Position numbers and translations under genes: made by a program
NCBI GenBank assembly: GCA_049999725.1
Contig: JBNGIS010038034.1
Coordinates: 1 to 51,286 of the forward strand
Direction: 5' to 3'
Length of the DNA stretch: 51,286 bases
From: Haplomitrium mnioides
Lineage: Eukaryota; Marchantiophyta; Haplomitriopsida; Calobryales
Notes under the pieces: generated by a model
Seen by the model: only the letters and a program-made list of their open reading frames with translations
The model's database searches: none
What the model was told of the DNA's origin: nothing
Shown here: positions 32,540 through 44,819 of the stretch, one piece after another
How the letters are laid out: each line of letters opens with the position of its first letter
Numbering within the stretch: the stretch's first letter is position 1

Positions 32540-34914
32540 TTCTTTGTATTTTTTGCAGGTTTGATATTAGAATACTCGCTACAAGAACAAATGCAGAGGG
32601 GGCTAGGACGTTAGGCTCGGATGTTCAATGCAGATCGATCTGCAAGATTCTATGTAGGTGATGTTTTTGCTATGGGGTTAACAAGTGTTGTCCCTTCAAG
32701 TTGATCTCCAGTCCGCGCGGATTCCACTAATACTTTCCTCGACGCAAACGAACTGGCAAGAGCACGATACAGGATTTCTGGAGCAACTCGATATTGGTGA
32801 ACTTCTCTGCTTACTAGACCATCTTCCGCTGTGCGATGCATGTACTCTATGATCTGCTCTACGACGTGAGACAAGTGTACCTTGAGATTTGACCCTTACT
32901 CGGCGCCACTGCAAGTCTAGACGATTTTTTATTATCTATTGGACCTGCGAGCTACATCGCTAACTCGATCTATGATTTGGACACCCAGAGAATTTTGGCT
33001 GAGCATCAAGGAGCTGCTCCTCGTAGTGTCCCTTGCTCTGCACCCAATCTATACTCCGTGATCTGCCTTACTCCACGATGCTCTATTTTATGTTTCGACC
33101 CCTCCACAGCTGGGCGAGCTGCTACGAGCCTCTTATGAGATATCTCTGCTGAGAAATCTGTGACCCAACTCTGTTAGACTTCTGCATCCTGGATAAGAAA
33201 CAATGAGGACTATTTTTGCCCAACGTTTCTTCTACGACTTGCCTTGGCACTTCAGTTTGAATCTAAGGATCTAATTGGTTTAAGGGTCTCTTGAAATCCA
33301 AAGCAGATCTGCAAAGCTCTCAACGAGCCTTGAAATTGTTCTTGCAGGTTCCTATAAGAAGATCGCACTTGGAAGAAAGAGCGTATGAGAGTGGGCTCAA
33401 GCAGAGATCTATCTGTTAAGGATCCTTGAAGGGCAAACCAAAGACCTGGGACTTGCTGGGAGCTTTACAAGCTTTGCTTTTGTGACACAACCCAACAATT
33501 GCAAGCTTTATAAACTTACAAGACCCACGAATAGAACAGAACCTTGAAGATCAACATTGTGACAGACACCCTAAGTACATTGTCCAACTCTAGCCTGGGT
33601 ATGTCCACGGGGCTACTATACAAATCTGTACAAGGTAGAGGCTCCATGAACAAGGGTAGTACAGGTGGTGATCCACCTATTTGAGGATTCTCTTTTTCTG
33701 CAAATTGTGGGTGGTTTTGGTTCAGATTAGCGGACCAGAAGCAGGATCTACCCAACATACAGCACGGGCGGTCCATGGATATCCCCTGCACTAAAATGCA
33801 AACAAGACAGGGAGACAAGGAAGCTAGGGAGAAAAATCAGGACGACTGCCCCCAATGGATCAAAGACCGCCTTAGAAACCTTGAGTCGGTAGTGAGGTCC
33901 TTGGAGGAACAACTGTCCTAATAGAAAACTACGTCCAACGAGAGACTAGAGTCCGTTGAGATAAGAATGGCAAAGATAGAAAGCAGGATGGAGGGCCTAA
34001 CCCTAATCCGAGAGCACCATACCATCGACATCGACGGCCTCAAGCACGACTTAGAAGAAATGAGAGAGCAGAACAGAGAGGAGGTGCGGAAACGCATTCT
34101 CACCCTGGAACAGAACTACGAACGCACTAAGGAGGCAATGAACAAGAACAACGCCTCTCAAATGGCCTTGGAACAGGAACTAAAGCAAACCAAAAACACA
34201 TGGGCGAATGTGGTCAAGGGCAACTCAACGACTCAAGACACTGTTAAGGCAATAGTAAAGGAACTGATGGAGGAGGAGTGGAAACAAAAAGGGCGAGATC
34301 TAAACCTCATTGTCCATGGTATCCCGGAAACGCCTCAAGAAGACACTCGAATTACAGTCCATCAACATGTCTTGATCCCATGCAACCTTGGGAACTTGTG
34401 CATGGCTTGCAAGAGAATTGGTAGGCCCTCCGACAAAGGCAGACCCATCTTACTACAATTCAAGGAGGCTGCGGACAGGGCGGCCCTCCTAAAATCCAAA
34501 AAAGCCCTCAAAGGCCAACCCATTTGGATCTATGAAGACCTCTCTCCAGATCAAAAGAAAAACCTCCCAATGGAAATACAAAAGATGAAGCATGCGTGGG
34601 CTGATGGCAACATTGTTGTGATCCGCAAGGGAAGGATGGTAATCCTTGAGCGACATTAAGCCCTACGACCACTGGACCAGAACATTGTACCAAACGCATA
34701 TGCCACATAGCATGATATCGCAGTTTAGACTCTAGATTGGCCAGGGTCCCCTACGGTCCCTGGCCCTTGATGACCACTTGTTTACTTTCCTACTTGTTGT
34801 ACAACCTCAGTTTTTGATTTTACCCTTTTCCGCACTTAGTGCGTGGATGTACTTCAGTCTCTATGGCCTTAGGACTGGCTGGGGACTTTAAACAAATTCT
34901 ATTCTATTCTGATC

Positions 34915-34918
<4 letters not shown>
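32540..34918 (+). mobile_element. LINE remnant with ORF1 only
   Basis: A less AT-rich segment with an ORF1-type gene (33601-34659), an upstream stretch of about 1 kb of likely 5' leader, and a 3' tail ending in ATTCTATTCTATTCTG next to a CT repeat. No endonuclease or reverse transcriptase ORF2 was found. The start boundary is approximate. Confidence 0.6.
33601..34659 (+). pseudogene. LINE ORF1 protein gene, with early stops
   Basis: An ORF1p-like RNA-binding protein of LINE retrotransposons. The open part (33967-34659, 230 residues) begins with a coiled coil (MAKIESRMEGL..LKHDLEEMREQNREEV..., residues 1-75). It is followed by an RRM-like core with NLIVHGIPE (about residues 115-123), RIGRPSDKGRPILLQF (about 149-164) and LKGQPIWIYEDL. 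The same frame extends upstream to an ATG at 33601, giving about 353 codons, but has a TGA near 33691 and two stops near 33918. No ORF2 follows. The family assignment rests on the motif pattern; the nearest lineage is unknown. Confidence 0.75.
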
Positions 34919-34964
<46 letters not shown>

Positions 34965-35064
34965 NNNNNNNNNNNNNNNNNNNNNNNNNNNNNNNNNNNN
35001 NNNNNNNNNNNNNNNNNNNNNNNNNNNNNNNNNNNNNNNNNNNNNNNNNNNNNNNNNNNNNNNN

Positions 35065-35111
<47 letters not shown>
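34919..35111. repeat. (CT)n microsatellite with a 100-N gap
   Basis: CT repeats lie on both sides of the gap 34965-35064, showing that assembly failed within the microsatellite. Confidence 0.95.
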
Positions 35112-35114
<3 letters not shown>

Positions 35115-35212
35115 CTCTTTTATTCTACTTCTGCTATGACACTATATCATTATCTTCTCTCTCTCTGATCTCTTTTATTCTACTTCTGCTATGACACTAT
35201 ATCATTATCTTA
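35111..35212. repeat. Tandem duplication, unit about 55 bp
   Basis: TGATCTCTTTTATTCTAC...CATTATCTT occurs at 35111-35156 and again at 35166-35212. Confidence 0.85.
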
Positions 35213-35479
35213 AAGCATTTTATCTCTCTTTAGTTCTCCTTATGTTATATGATCTTATCAAAGAATCTTTTATTTGCTTTAGTCTTCCACTTGCCACGTA
35301 TCACTGTCCTCTTCTAAAGTATTCCTCCTTGTTTATCTCTATCACTTGAATTTGTTGATTTTCTCTCCTCTTGACATGTGTCATTCTCTCTATAATAGCA
35401 ACCATTTTTTGACAATCTCACTTAGTAATAACTTTCTGGATATGAAAATTTTGTTTCTTGCTAAATTTAGTATCTATTA
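35213..35479. other. No gene seen
   Basis: T-rich sequence between the microsatellite region and the end of the gypsy pol remnant. Nothing recognised. Confidence 0.5.
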
Positions 35480-38400
35480 CAATCCTCCTATCTTTTAATA
35501 GGAAATATCCTCATTGCAAGTAAGAGAGTTCTCAAAGGAGTGAACTAAAAATGATGCATTGACCAAATTCTTCAAGGGTTCTCAAGTGCCTTCGTAAAAG
35601 AGATAGCCTTTCCAGCAAACCAAATATTCAACAACATTGCGATAACTACGACAATGAGTACAGTTTTTCAAGAGTTGTTCAACCTCAAATTGTTGATGAC
35701 CATCAATAAGTTTAAATGGTGGAAAGGGTTCTTGTGTAAAGGTGAAGGTGGTAGAACAAAGTACAAAAGCACGTAGTAAAAAGACATCAAAAATTGGATG
35801 ATTCTTTAAGTAGGAAGATGAAACCGATTGATGGCTGACTTTGCCAATATGAGCAAAAATAGAAAATTGTCAAATAAAGTAAACATTAAGTTTATGAGAG
35901 TGAAACAAAGAAAGATTGGAACTGGAAAGCTAGACTTGGTCGCTTACAACAAAGGTCACCTTACAATGATGAGCATCAACATATTGTTTTTGACAATTGC
36001 AAGAAACTTCAAGTTTTTCTTTCGCACGTCAAATGTCATGGTGTAGACGATGGAGAAAATCATCGGCAATTGGATTCTTGTGGTTGAAGACTAGAGAGTG
36101 TTGTCAAGTTCTCACCATACATCAAAAGAAAGGTGTGGTTTATATAGAACTATTGATGGAGTTATTATAAGGCAACTCCATAAGAGTTAACAACCAATCT
36201 CATTTCTCTTGTTCTTTCAAGGTAAAAGCTCGCATAAAACCTTTAATAGTATGGTTGGCATGTTCAATTTGACCATTAGATTATGGTTGATTAGTAATAG
36301 ACATGACTAATTTGGTTTTTAAAAGATCAAATATTGTGCTCCAAAATATGTTGGTAAATTGACTGTCGTGGTTATAAATTATAACTTTGGAGATATAATA
36401 ATGAGAGTAGATTGCTTCTAAATAAGTTTGTGCAAACTAAAATGTTGTCACTGATTTGGTAGTTGGACAAATATGAATCATTTTGCTAAGTTTATCCACA
36501 AAAACAACAATAGCATTGTAACTTGTAGAAGTACAAGGTAGCTCACACACAATATCCACACCCATATACTTTCATGATTTATTAGAAATGAGCAATGATT
36601 GTAATAAACCTCCACATTTAAAGTTGGTAGATTTGATCTATTGACAAGCCAAACAATTTTGAACATCTACCTCCACATCTTTAGTCCAATAGTAAACTCG
36701 TTGAAGATTGTCTAAAGTCTTCTTAAATCCAACATGTCCACCAATTGCAAAATCATATGCTTCATACAAACCTCAAAGTCAAGCTTAACATTATTAGAAA
36801 CCCCCTTCCTTTGAAGAAAACAAACGTCCTCACGTCTTTCACCAATTTTGTTTTTTGCATAGCAATGACCTCTTCATCTTCTTTCATTGCAGCCAACATT
36901 TTTATCCACTATATAGTATGATTGCAATTTTTAGCAAGATGTTGACTTGAAGCATACATGTCAATGCATCTTTAATTTGTCATTATCCTTCCATATATGA
37001 AGCGTTGTTGCCACTCCGCCTATCAAACTTTCCTTTTTGCAAGTTCTTTTTTTTGTTTTTACATAGATTAGAGGTTTATGATTGAATTCGACAATAAACT
37101 CTTTATCTTCTAAATGATGCTTTCAATACTTGGTTGAGAACACAATGATCGCTAATTCCTTTTGTTCAATGATATGGTAGTTTAGATTTGCATTCCTCCA
37201 ATTCATTATGAGGAAAATGATATGGTGTCTTGTATGGTAGAGTTCTTCATAGAATAACTTCAATCTTGTGAACTATACATCACTTAAATAGCAGATCATG
37301 AGGTAAATCACTTGGAAAAACACCATGAAACTCTGATAAAACACCTTGAAGTTCATGTAGAACTTTATTATTTGAGTTCTACTTCTCAATTTTGAGCTCA
37401 TATATGAGTCATAAGAATATGACATCTTGTCTCTTAATTGAATTTTCTCCAAGTACATATAAGAGTAGATGCCTTGAATGAGATTATACTTAGTCTCTCT
37501 AAATCTTTCATTGAGATGTTGTTAGTGTCTTCTGCTGCAAATCTACTTGTAGATTAAATCTTTGCAACCACTTCATCTCTAGAATAACATTGTTTCTTAC
37601 CAATTTGGTGATCTTCTATTCCAATTTTTCTTTATAGTGGCCTATATGTAAAGCTATACTTTGAGACAATTATTCAATAGCTCACCTTGACCATTTGTCA
37701 ATTCTACCACCTTGTGCTCTTCTTTTTCAAGTGGTAGCTCCAACTTCAATACTATAGCTTGTGATAAATAATTTTCTTTTGCTTCAAAGTCCACCACAAC
37801 TCTTATTGCAGATCCTTCTATCCATTCTACAACCATAACTAATCCTTCAATTTTTGTTTTTCTATATGATAGGGTGGATTTGATTATGTCAAGTGTTTTT
37901 CTTCTCTGTCCTAACAAAACCACAAGGTTTTTTTATAACATTCTTCATCTACTTTATTGTTGAAATCATAAAGAGACCAGCAAAACACTCACTATTGATT
38001 TCGTTGTACTACTCTGCAATTTGGTGCAATGTGTCATATCCAATAACAATTGTAGCATATTCATTTTTCTCAACAGTCTTCCAAACTCTTTTTTGTAGCA
38101 TGTTGTGGTCCTTCTTGTTGGTGATTTGAGCAATTGAAATCTCTTCTTCTTATAGTTCCCAACTTCATCGATATGGCGCTATAATTTCCTTCGGTTTGCA
38201 CAACTATCTAGACTTTGTAGTTTGTCTTTATGATTTTGTAGTTTCCCATTGACAAATTTTTGCAAAAGCTAAATAGAACTTCAAAACTCCTCAACATACC
38301 TTACAATACTTACTTATTGCTCTAACTCCCAAATCTTAGTTATTGTAGTTAATATAGAGTCTACCACTTTAAAAATTTATAGCAACTTTTTTTTTAAAAC

Positions 38401-38800
38401 TACTCCACAAAAGTTGTTCTCCTCATGTACTTTTCTGTTGCTCCCATTTGTGCTGCCAAATAGATGCATGCTCTACTAAGAATGACCTTATGAACAATCC
38501 TTTCTCCAAATCCAAAAATTTGGATAACATGATATATGAACTTCTATTCGATAAGTCATCCTTATACAACACCAACTATGCAACTTCCCTTATAAGACTC
38601 CATCTTACATGACTTTCTCATCTTTTGAAGTAACATCTCCTAGCTTCCTTCTCTATTTCCTTGTTGTAATCACATTTTCACCGTTTCCGCCATTAGGATA
38701 TTTTTTGTTGTTGGCTTGCTTGAAGCTCTTCTAACTTTTCGATCATCCGAACTCTATTCATTGACTACCATAACATCAAGTTAAACTTTGTATCTTTTTT
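35480..38800 (-). pseudogene. Ty3/gypsy gag-pol remnant with the reverse transcriptase core deleted
   Basis: Minus-strand order: degraded gag (about 38800-37950); a retropepsin-like stretch (37923-37654, with IRVVVDFEAKENYLSQ where DSGA would be expected); the start of the reverse transcriptase region (FHGVFPSDLPHDL near 37300 and PYKTPYHFPHNELEE near 37200), followed at once by RNase H (FNHKPL near 37075), so the catalytic palm is missing; then integrase (GGHVGFKKTL near 36745, CLACQ, YNAIVVFVDKLSK near 36510, HDSQFTNIFW near 36360, NGQIEHAN near 36270). A C-terminal tail continues to about 35480. There are stops in every part. Integrase after RNase H identifies the Ty3/gypsy class. Confidence 0.8.
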
Positions 38801-38951
38801 AATATATGAAGGGATATTCGCTATCCTTTATTCATGAAAATTTCAAAGCTTAACTCTCTTAGAGTTAATGCAAAGTAGAGATTCCACTACTATAGAAGGT
38901 CTTTAGTACTTCTCCAAAGAGGGATAGTCCACACTCTTTAGAGAAGACCAA

Positions 38952-38963
38952 GCTCTCATATCA
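38952..38963 (-). promoter_or_regulatory. Primer-binding site of the gypsy element
   Basis: Minus strand TGATATGAGAGC, 10 of 12 matches to the plant initiator-Met tRNA complement TGGTATCAGAGC, one base inside the LTR start. Confidence 0.65.
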
Positions 38964-39529
38964 TTGTAGCACTACACACATACATTACATATACAAGTTA
39001 GCACAAGAAGTAGCGCACAATGAAACTTTAAAAGCCACAAGGTAAAATATGTCTAACAAGATACTCTCCCTTCTTTATATCTACTTATATAACAGAATTT
39101 AGTCACTTTTTGGACCAAGCCGCATTGTCATCCTCCAACTATTAATAGCCACTACTTGGAACAAAGAACCGCTACTGAGTTCTTGTTTCATTTGGCGTTT
39201 GAAAAAAACAATTTTCAAATTTTAGCATAAAAAATCATCAATTTGATGCTAGTAGCATTTTTTGCAAAACAAATGTAAATTTTAACATCCAAATTGCTTA
39301 TTTCACATACACATTGTATTAAAAAATATTTTATTGAGAATTAAATGAGAATTGCTTTCACAATGTCTTCTTTAAAAAGGATGAGCATCAGCGAATAGAA
39401 TACATACTAAACGTATAAGAAAGTTGTTGCTACATATTTTCAAAATAAAAAATGACATTTTTATTTCCAAAATTGATCAAAACATTCAAATTTAATTAGA
39501 AACATATTCAATCAGAAAAAGACGTTCAA

Positions 39530-39910
39530 GAATGCAAGGACTTTGAACAATAGTCTTAAAACTTATGCATGCAGGGTTTGCTAAAGCTCATATGCACTTG
39601 GAATGTTGAACCTCATACGCCCGTAGAATGCTAAAGCTCAAACGTGTAAGAACTTTGAAAAAGAACTCTAAGGTGTATGTGCACGAGGATTGTTGAAGCC
39701 AATGTGTGAATAGACTGCTGAAACTCATGTGTGTATGGAGTATTGAAGCCCATGTGTGCATGGATAGCTAAAGCCTAGGCATGCTTGGTTTGCTATAGCC
39801 CATTCGCGCAGGGACTACTAAAGCCCATGCGAGCATGAACTGCAGAAGTCCATGGGCATAGGGACTACTAAGACCTTTATGTGTAGGGACTACTGAAACT
39901 CATGATTGAA
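39530..39910. repeat. Subterminal palindrome array of element C
   Basis: Units such as AAGCCCATGTGTGCATGG and AAGCCCATGCGAGCATGAACTGC, spaced about 35-40 bp. Confidence 0.75.
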
Positions 39911-41447
39911 GAAAACTTGTACATAAATCCAAACAAAAAGAAAGGGACTTCCATGCCATCATAGATTTTGTTGCTAATTTTTACAAAAACCAATACGTTT
40001 TATTCAAAAATCATTTTGCAAAAGAAAATGGATTGTCAAGAAAATACTTAATAAATTTGATTTGGAATGTAACAAGAATGAAAATCAATCACAAAATATT
40101 TTGTAAAAAGAAATACTTTACTATTTTTCAAAAATACATCACTTTGGAGCTACAACTTTAGCTCTATCCTCTTCAAGAGTAGTGGTCTCATCTAAATGGT
40201 TTGAGAATCTTTGGCATCTATAGTCGCAAGAGAATCTTACCGAGACTTTCTACTCCCAAAACATTTTAACAAACTCGCTAGATGCACCAATAGTACCAAG
40301 AGAAACATGCTCCTTGTAGTACGCATGGACAATCTATGATTTAGTCACATGAGATAACAAAGAAGCCATTGTCAAAACTCTATGGGGAATATAGATGGAC
40401 TGACCTCTATCATTGAATGCCTATCATATTCCATGACGATACAACTTTGCATCATTTTCATAGCAAGGACAAGGCATGTGCCAAACCCAGAGAAAATATC
40501 TAAGATCCAATCTTGTTCTATTGACAAATGGTCTATAAAGAAGTTGTACAAAGCCTAAGGTTTTTGGTACACATTTGAAAAAGAACATCTCTTGGATGTT
40601 TAAGCTTGGCTGAAATAGTTGGGCAGCTAAAAAATTTTTGCATAATTTGTCGAGGACGACCGCTTGCATCATCAAATTGCAAATTGAAGAGCTTCATGCT
40701 CCACTTGCCCTCCTTGGTCCAGTAGCCCATAGTACAATACTTGTGAGCATGAGCGATTCTAGGACTACGTGAATGATTAATATTCCTTTTGTCCGTATAG
40801 TAATAACAAAACAAATGAGTTAAAGGAAAGAAAGTAAAGGAAAAATAAAATAGATAAAATAAAATATAAAAAAATCAAAATAGAACTTACCAAATGTCGT
40901 GGTTGATGGCACATCAAGCCTCCAAAAGAGCATCCTCGACAATGCCAAATTTTTGAGAAGAATAGATTATAACAAAAGACCAAAAAATCAGTAGTTGTAA
41001 TGGATGAAAAAGAAGAAACCATGTTGAAAATGTCATCCTTGGTGAAAGGTTTGGAATCCTCATGCTTACATTCCTAAAGGTTATAACCATAAGGAATATC
41101 AGCAATGGCTAAAGTAAAACATCTGGGTTTCACCAATCCCTTCATTTGTTGAGCATTGGCCTCTCCATGGACTTGATAAAACGCCATGTTGAGTCCATAG
41201 ACATAAGACATTTTGTTCTCGTCTTGCTCTTCATACCCTCCTTTAGTTAGAGGGGTAGCAATTTTATTTTGTTGCATTGCCTTCCACTCTCTGACTTTCT
41301 AGCAATGGAGCAAAAAAGCAAAAGGGTAGGATGCAAGAGCACATGTCTGGTTTTGATCTTTAGAGGCTTCTTCAACCCCGATCTCTTTTGCCTTTTGGCA
41401 ACAGTCATCAATTTTTCGGCAAGCTACTATTTGAATATTTTGTCCCT

Positions 41448-41774
41448 CTGTACACAACATAGAGAAAAAAATCAGAGGAGAAAACAAAAACAAAGACTTG
41501 ACTTTAAATAAGAATAGTGGTCCATACGCGAATGGACACTTGAGTCAATGCGTGAATTGACTCAAGTGTATATGTACGCATGGACTCAAGAGTCCTTGCG
41601 CGTGGACTTGAGAGTCCATGTATGCAAAGACTTGAGAGTCCTTGCTTACATGGACTCTCGAGTCCATCCATGCAAGAACTCAAGACTCTTAGCGAGCAAT
41701 AACTTGATAACCTAAAAAGAAAATTTCATACAAATTTAGTGAAAGAATTGAAGAATTGAAAAAAAAAAACTTAC
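41448..41774 (-). repeat. Intron 2 of element C methyltransferase with palindrome units
   Basis: GTAAGT donor and a GTACAG acceptor. Four to five units (GGACTTGAGAGTCCATG type) lie at 41515-41695. Confidence 0.75.
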
Positions 41775-42867
41775 CAACAATTCTCAAAGCTCGAGTAAAA
41801 TGAGGATATCTTTGACTCCTCAATGTGGATGGGATACTCCATTATTGCTTCCTCCTACGAGTTGCAGTGCACTTCGAAGCAAAAAGATTTTACCATCACC
41901 TCCTAAACCGTATGTCTCTCAAGCTCCCAAGACATTTCTTAAATTAAAAGCTCTTCACCTTCCACTTACTTCAAAACAAAAATTTTTATTTTGTCGGGAA
42001 GACCTTGAAAGGACTTCCACGGTGTCCACTTCATGTCCTCCATTCTCAAAGATTCTTTGGCCTTTGGCTTCTAGCCCTTCACTTTATTTTTCTCCCACAT
42101 TTTCAGTATGCTCTGTTGTAGCTCTCAAAGCTCTCCACTTCGAAATGCTAGCTGGAACCAATTGTCTTAAGATGTGTCGGTCTTTTGAAGAGTGGACTTT
42201 GGCTTTATTTCCAAGATCTCTAGCACCAATTATCCTTTTAATTTGTGGGATGATACCATCCCACTCTCCATGTACCTCTAATGTCAGTACTCGACTTTTT
42301 GAATCGACGCCATTTTCAACCTGTACTATTGATCGTAATTGTTATCAATTACAAAGATGCAAGCTTTTATTGATGTCAACCCCACATAAATGTAGCAATT
42401 ATAGACAAAGTTAGAGGATTTTTTGCTCCATATTTGGTAATTAAAAGCTTCCTTGCGACAACACTATGATTGCCTCCTACAATTTTGTATCTATATTTGT
42501 CAAGGTTCTTCATGTTGAACTCTAACTTATCTCTTAGCCCGCACTTTGGATCCACCACAACAATGAAGAAACTGTGCGCATACTTGTTCATGAGCATTCT
42601 TTGTGTGAAAAGCTCCACAAAATCCTCATTTAACCTCCTAATCTAGAATGGCCTCCATTTATTCATTCCAAGTTTTAGAAGGTTCATATTCTCCAACCAA
42701 ATTGTTATTTTTTCCTCTCTTACTCTACACCGTTTGATAGCAAAATCCTTAATCTTATTTTTTTTCTTCCTCAAACATTGTTTGAGGATCCACTTGCTCT
42801 TATTCTTGAAAGGTCCGCAGCCCCTTGTGCAATTGTCTTTTTGCTCTTGATGTTGGAGCTTGCACCA

Positions 42868-43308
42868 TGTAATAGAACAAGCATGATGTTGTGTTATTTA
42901 TAAGAAAATAGAGAGGAATGAAGGATGTGGTAGAGGGTCAATTTTAGGGTTGAAATCATTTTAAGGTTACTTGCTTTTGAAGTTACTTTAAGTGAAGTGG
43001 TATAACTAACTTTTAGGGTTGAAATTAGAAGTGACTTGTAAGTGATCACTTTTAGGGTTGAAATTGGAAGTGACTTGTAAGTAAAGGAAGGGACATGCAC
43101 CTCCTTCTCTTGTATAAATAGAAGGGCTTCATAGCCCCACTCCTCATTCTAGAGTTCCTCTCAAATCACTTGGGTTTCTATGGTTGCTTTGCTTTTGCTT
43201 GCACTCTTGGTCTTAGCTTTGGCCTTGAGTTGCATTTGGTTGAAAAATCATATTAAAGTTCATGATGAGTTATTACTCATTTGGATTTTGTCCTTGAGTT
43301 CTTTTACA
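42868..43308 (+). mobile_element. LTR-like insertion (probable solo LTR, 441 bp) in exon 2 of element C methyltransferase
   Basis: Ends TGTAATAGAAC and CTTTTACA (TG...CA). The flanks CACCA and CATCG agree at three of five positions, as expected of an aged duplication. A TATA-like TATAAATAG at about 43113 lies on the plus strand. It also contains three copies of TTTTAGGGTTGAAAT followed by AGAAGTGACTTGTAAGT-like sequence. Copies A, B and D lack this segment. Confidence 0.65.
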
Positions 43309-43688
43309 CATCGACTCTTGCTCTACTTCCTCCTATGAGCTACTAGAAGTTGAAGATAAAAGGGTCGCTAAAGATGAACTGGTTGGAGTGCGGGGCGGAA
43401 CTGGCTCCTCCTCAACAAGTGGTGCAGCATAGGCTTCTTTTTGGGTAGGCTCTGCTTCTTTTTTGGAGCCTTGACTAGCTCCACCTCCTTTCTTTTTTTG
43501 GCAGCAGATGGTCTACCTGTTGCTGCCATAGTCAAAAAAGGTGTGTTTGGATGCGGCATAAGTTGTTGAATATTTACCCTTTGCGTGACTTTCAAAAGTT
43601 TGATAGAGATGGAAAACTTGATGAAGTCCTTCTCTACCTGCGTTGCGTCAGAGTAGGCATTGACAAAGTCTGACAAATACAAAGAAAA

Positions 43689-44095
43689 CTGGAAACAAAA
43701 AAAAAAAATAGAAACTGTCAATGACTTAACACAAAAACAATTTCAAAAGTTTAATAAGCGGTTCCTAGTATTTGAACCTATAGTCTAAGCTCAAAGATGC
43801 TAGAGAGTTCATTTGCGCATGAACTCCCTAGTCCATGCACACATGAACTAAGAAGTCTCTATAAACATGGACTTCCTAGTCCATACATGCATGGACTAGG
43901 GAGTCCATGCACATCTAGACTTTGGAGTCCATGCGCACATGGACTCAAGAGTCCATTCACCCAAGAACACTCGAGTCCGTGCACTCATAGACACCAAAGT
44001 CCATGCGTGCATCGACACAAGAATCCATGTGCACATGGGCTTTTAAGCAACAAAAAAATTAAACCATTTTAAAAAACAAATATCGTTAGTCTCAC
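43689..44095 (-). repeat. Intron 1 of element C methyltransferase: palindrome array
   Basis: GTGAGA donor and a TTTCCAG acceptor. About seven units lie at 43790-44045, such as GTCCATACATGCATGGAC. Confidence 0.8.
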
Positions 44096-44819
44096 CGCTG
44101 TTGTCGAGAGTCGACTATAGGTCCTTTGTGATGATGTCTTGTGGCTTCATCTTGTTGAAGCAGAATTTATTTGGTTAAACCTTAAACAAGGTAATCAACA
44201 ATTAGGACTACACAAGCAACCCCATGTGGGCTTTGTGTCACTCTCAAATCATCGTGATTTGGACCAAAACGCCAATGTTAATTTTTTCACTTTCGTGAAA
44301 AAGAGAAAGATGATGGTCGATGTCCTTTATTATTCCACAACAAACTAGCCATTCATAGGCTAGGTTTGTGGCTCCGGAACCTTCAAAGCATCCAAATTGC
44401 TATAAGGCTTTTGTTGAGCTAATTTGGGAGCATTGGCTTGTGATGCCATTTTCTCCAAACTATAAAGTAGTAAAAATAAAGAGCAAAAATCTTACAACAG
44501 CCGCTACTGAGTTCTTGTTTCACTTGGCAATCACAAAATTTATTCTGGTGATTTGGCATTCAAAAACATCAAATTTACGACTAAAATCTTCTTTTCAAAA
44601 AAAAAAATCGTATTTTATAAATAAAAAATGCATATTTTATATTGAGATTATATTTCAAACATTTCTTTGTAGAAAATACCTTGAAAAACAAAAATTTTGG
44701 TTATTCAAATATTTTATAAAAACTTGACACTATTGTGAATAAACTAAATTCATCATAAATGAAATAAAACATATATCTTTTGGTGGAAAAAAACTACAAG
44801 AAAATGTAAATATCCATTT

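Larger units (their letters stand above)
32240..39142 (-). mobile_element. Degraded Ty3/gypsy retrotransposon (right boundary approximate)
   Basis: LTR starts TGTAGCACTA are found at 32240 and 38965 and share about 70 bp. Directly inside the right LTR, the minus strand reads TGATATGAGAGCTTGG (from 38963), close to the usual initiator-Met primer-binding site TGGTATCAGAGC. Gag/pol remnants run on the minus strand. A LINE fragment and CT repeats lie within the span. The LTR ends and a target duplication could not be established. Confidence 0.65.
40139..44449 (-). pseudogene. ParB-like plus beta-class methyltransferase gene of element C, four exons
   Basis: Exon 1 44449-44096 (MASQANAPKLAQQKPYS), exon 2 43688-41775, exon 3 41447-40891, exon 4 40794-40139. 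Exon 2 is interrupted by a 441-bp LTR-like insertion (42868-43308); without it the length matches the other copies. The ParB-like domain reads GGNHSVVARKLLITKYG (about 42470). Exon 3 preserves the best motif IV in the window, ADIPYGYNL (about 41085). Exon 4 has YCTMGYWTKEG, then a decayed motif I (DIFSGFGT, about 40490) followed by VMEYD. The exon 4 acceptor has changed from AG to CG. There are stops and frameshifts in exons 1, 2 and 4. Confidence 0.82.
39143..44494. mobile_element. Element C, methyltransferase half (interrupted by element D)
   Basis: The left end at about 39143 is a diverged terminal repeat (AATAGCCACTACTTGG..GAACCGCTACTGAG). It contains the minus-strand methyltransferase gene (44449-40139) and arrays. 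The sequence stops 45 bp upstream of the gene's ATG, where element D begins, so the rest of element C should lie beyond element D. Confidence 0.82.

Noticed and set aside
32484-35111. Possible coding region of repeated Ser-Leu residues through the CT repeats
   Set aside because: It is only the translation of a dinucleotide microsatellite, crossing an assembly gap.
31465-39142. E3 and C as two halves of one element split by the middle block
   Set aside because: The ends facing the block are both outward terminal repeats (the transposase-side end of E3 and the methyltransferase-side end of C), so they are separate neighbouring elements.
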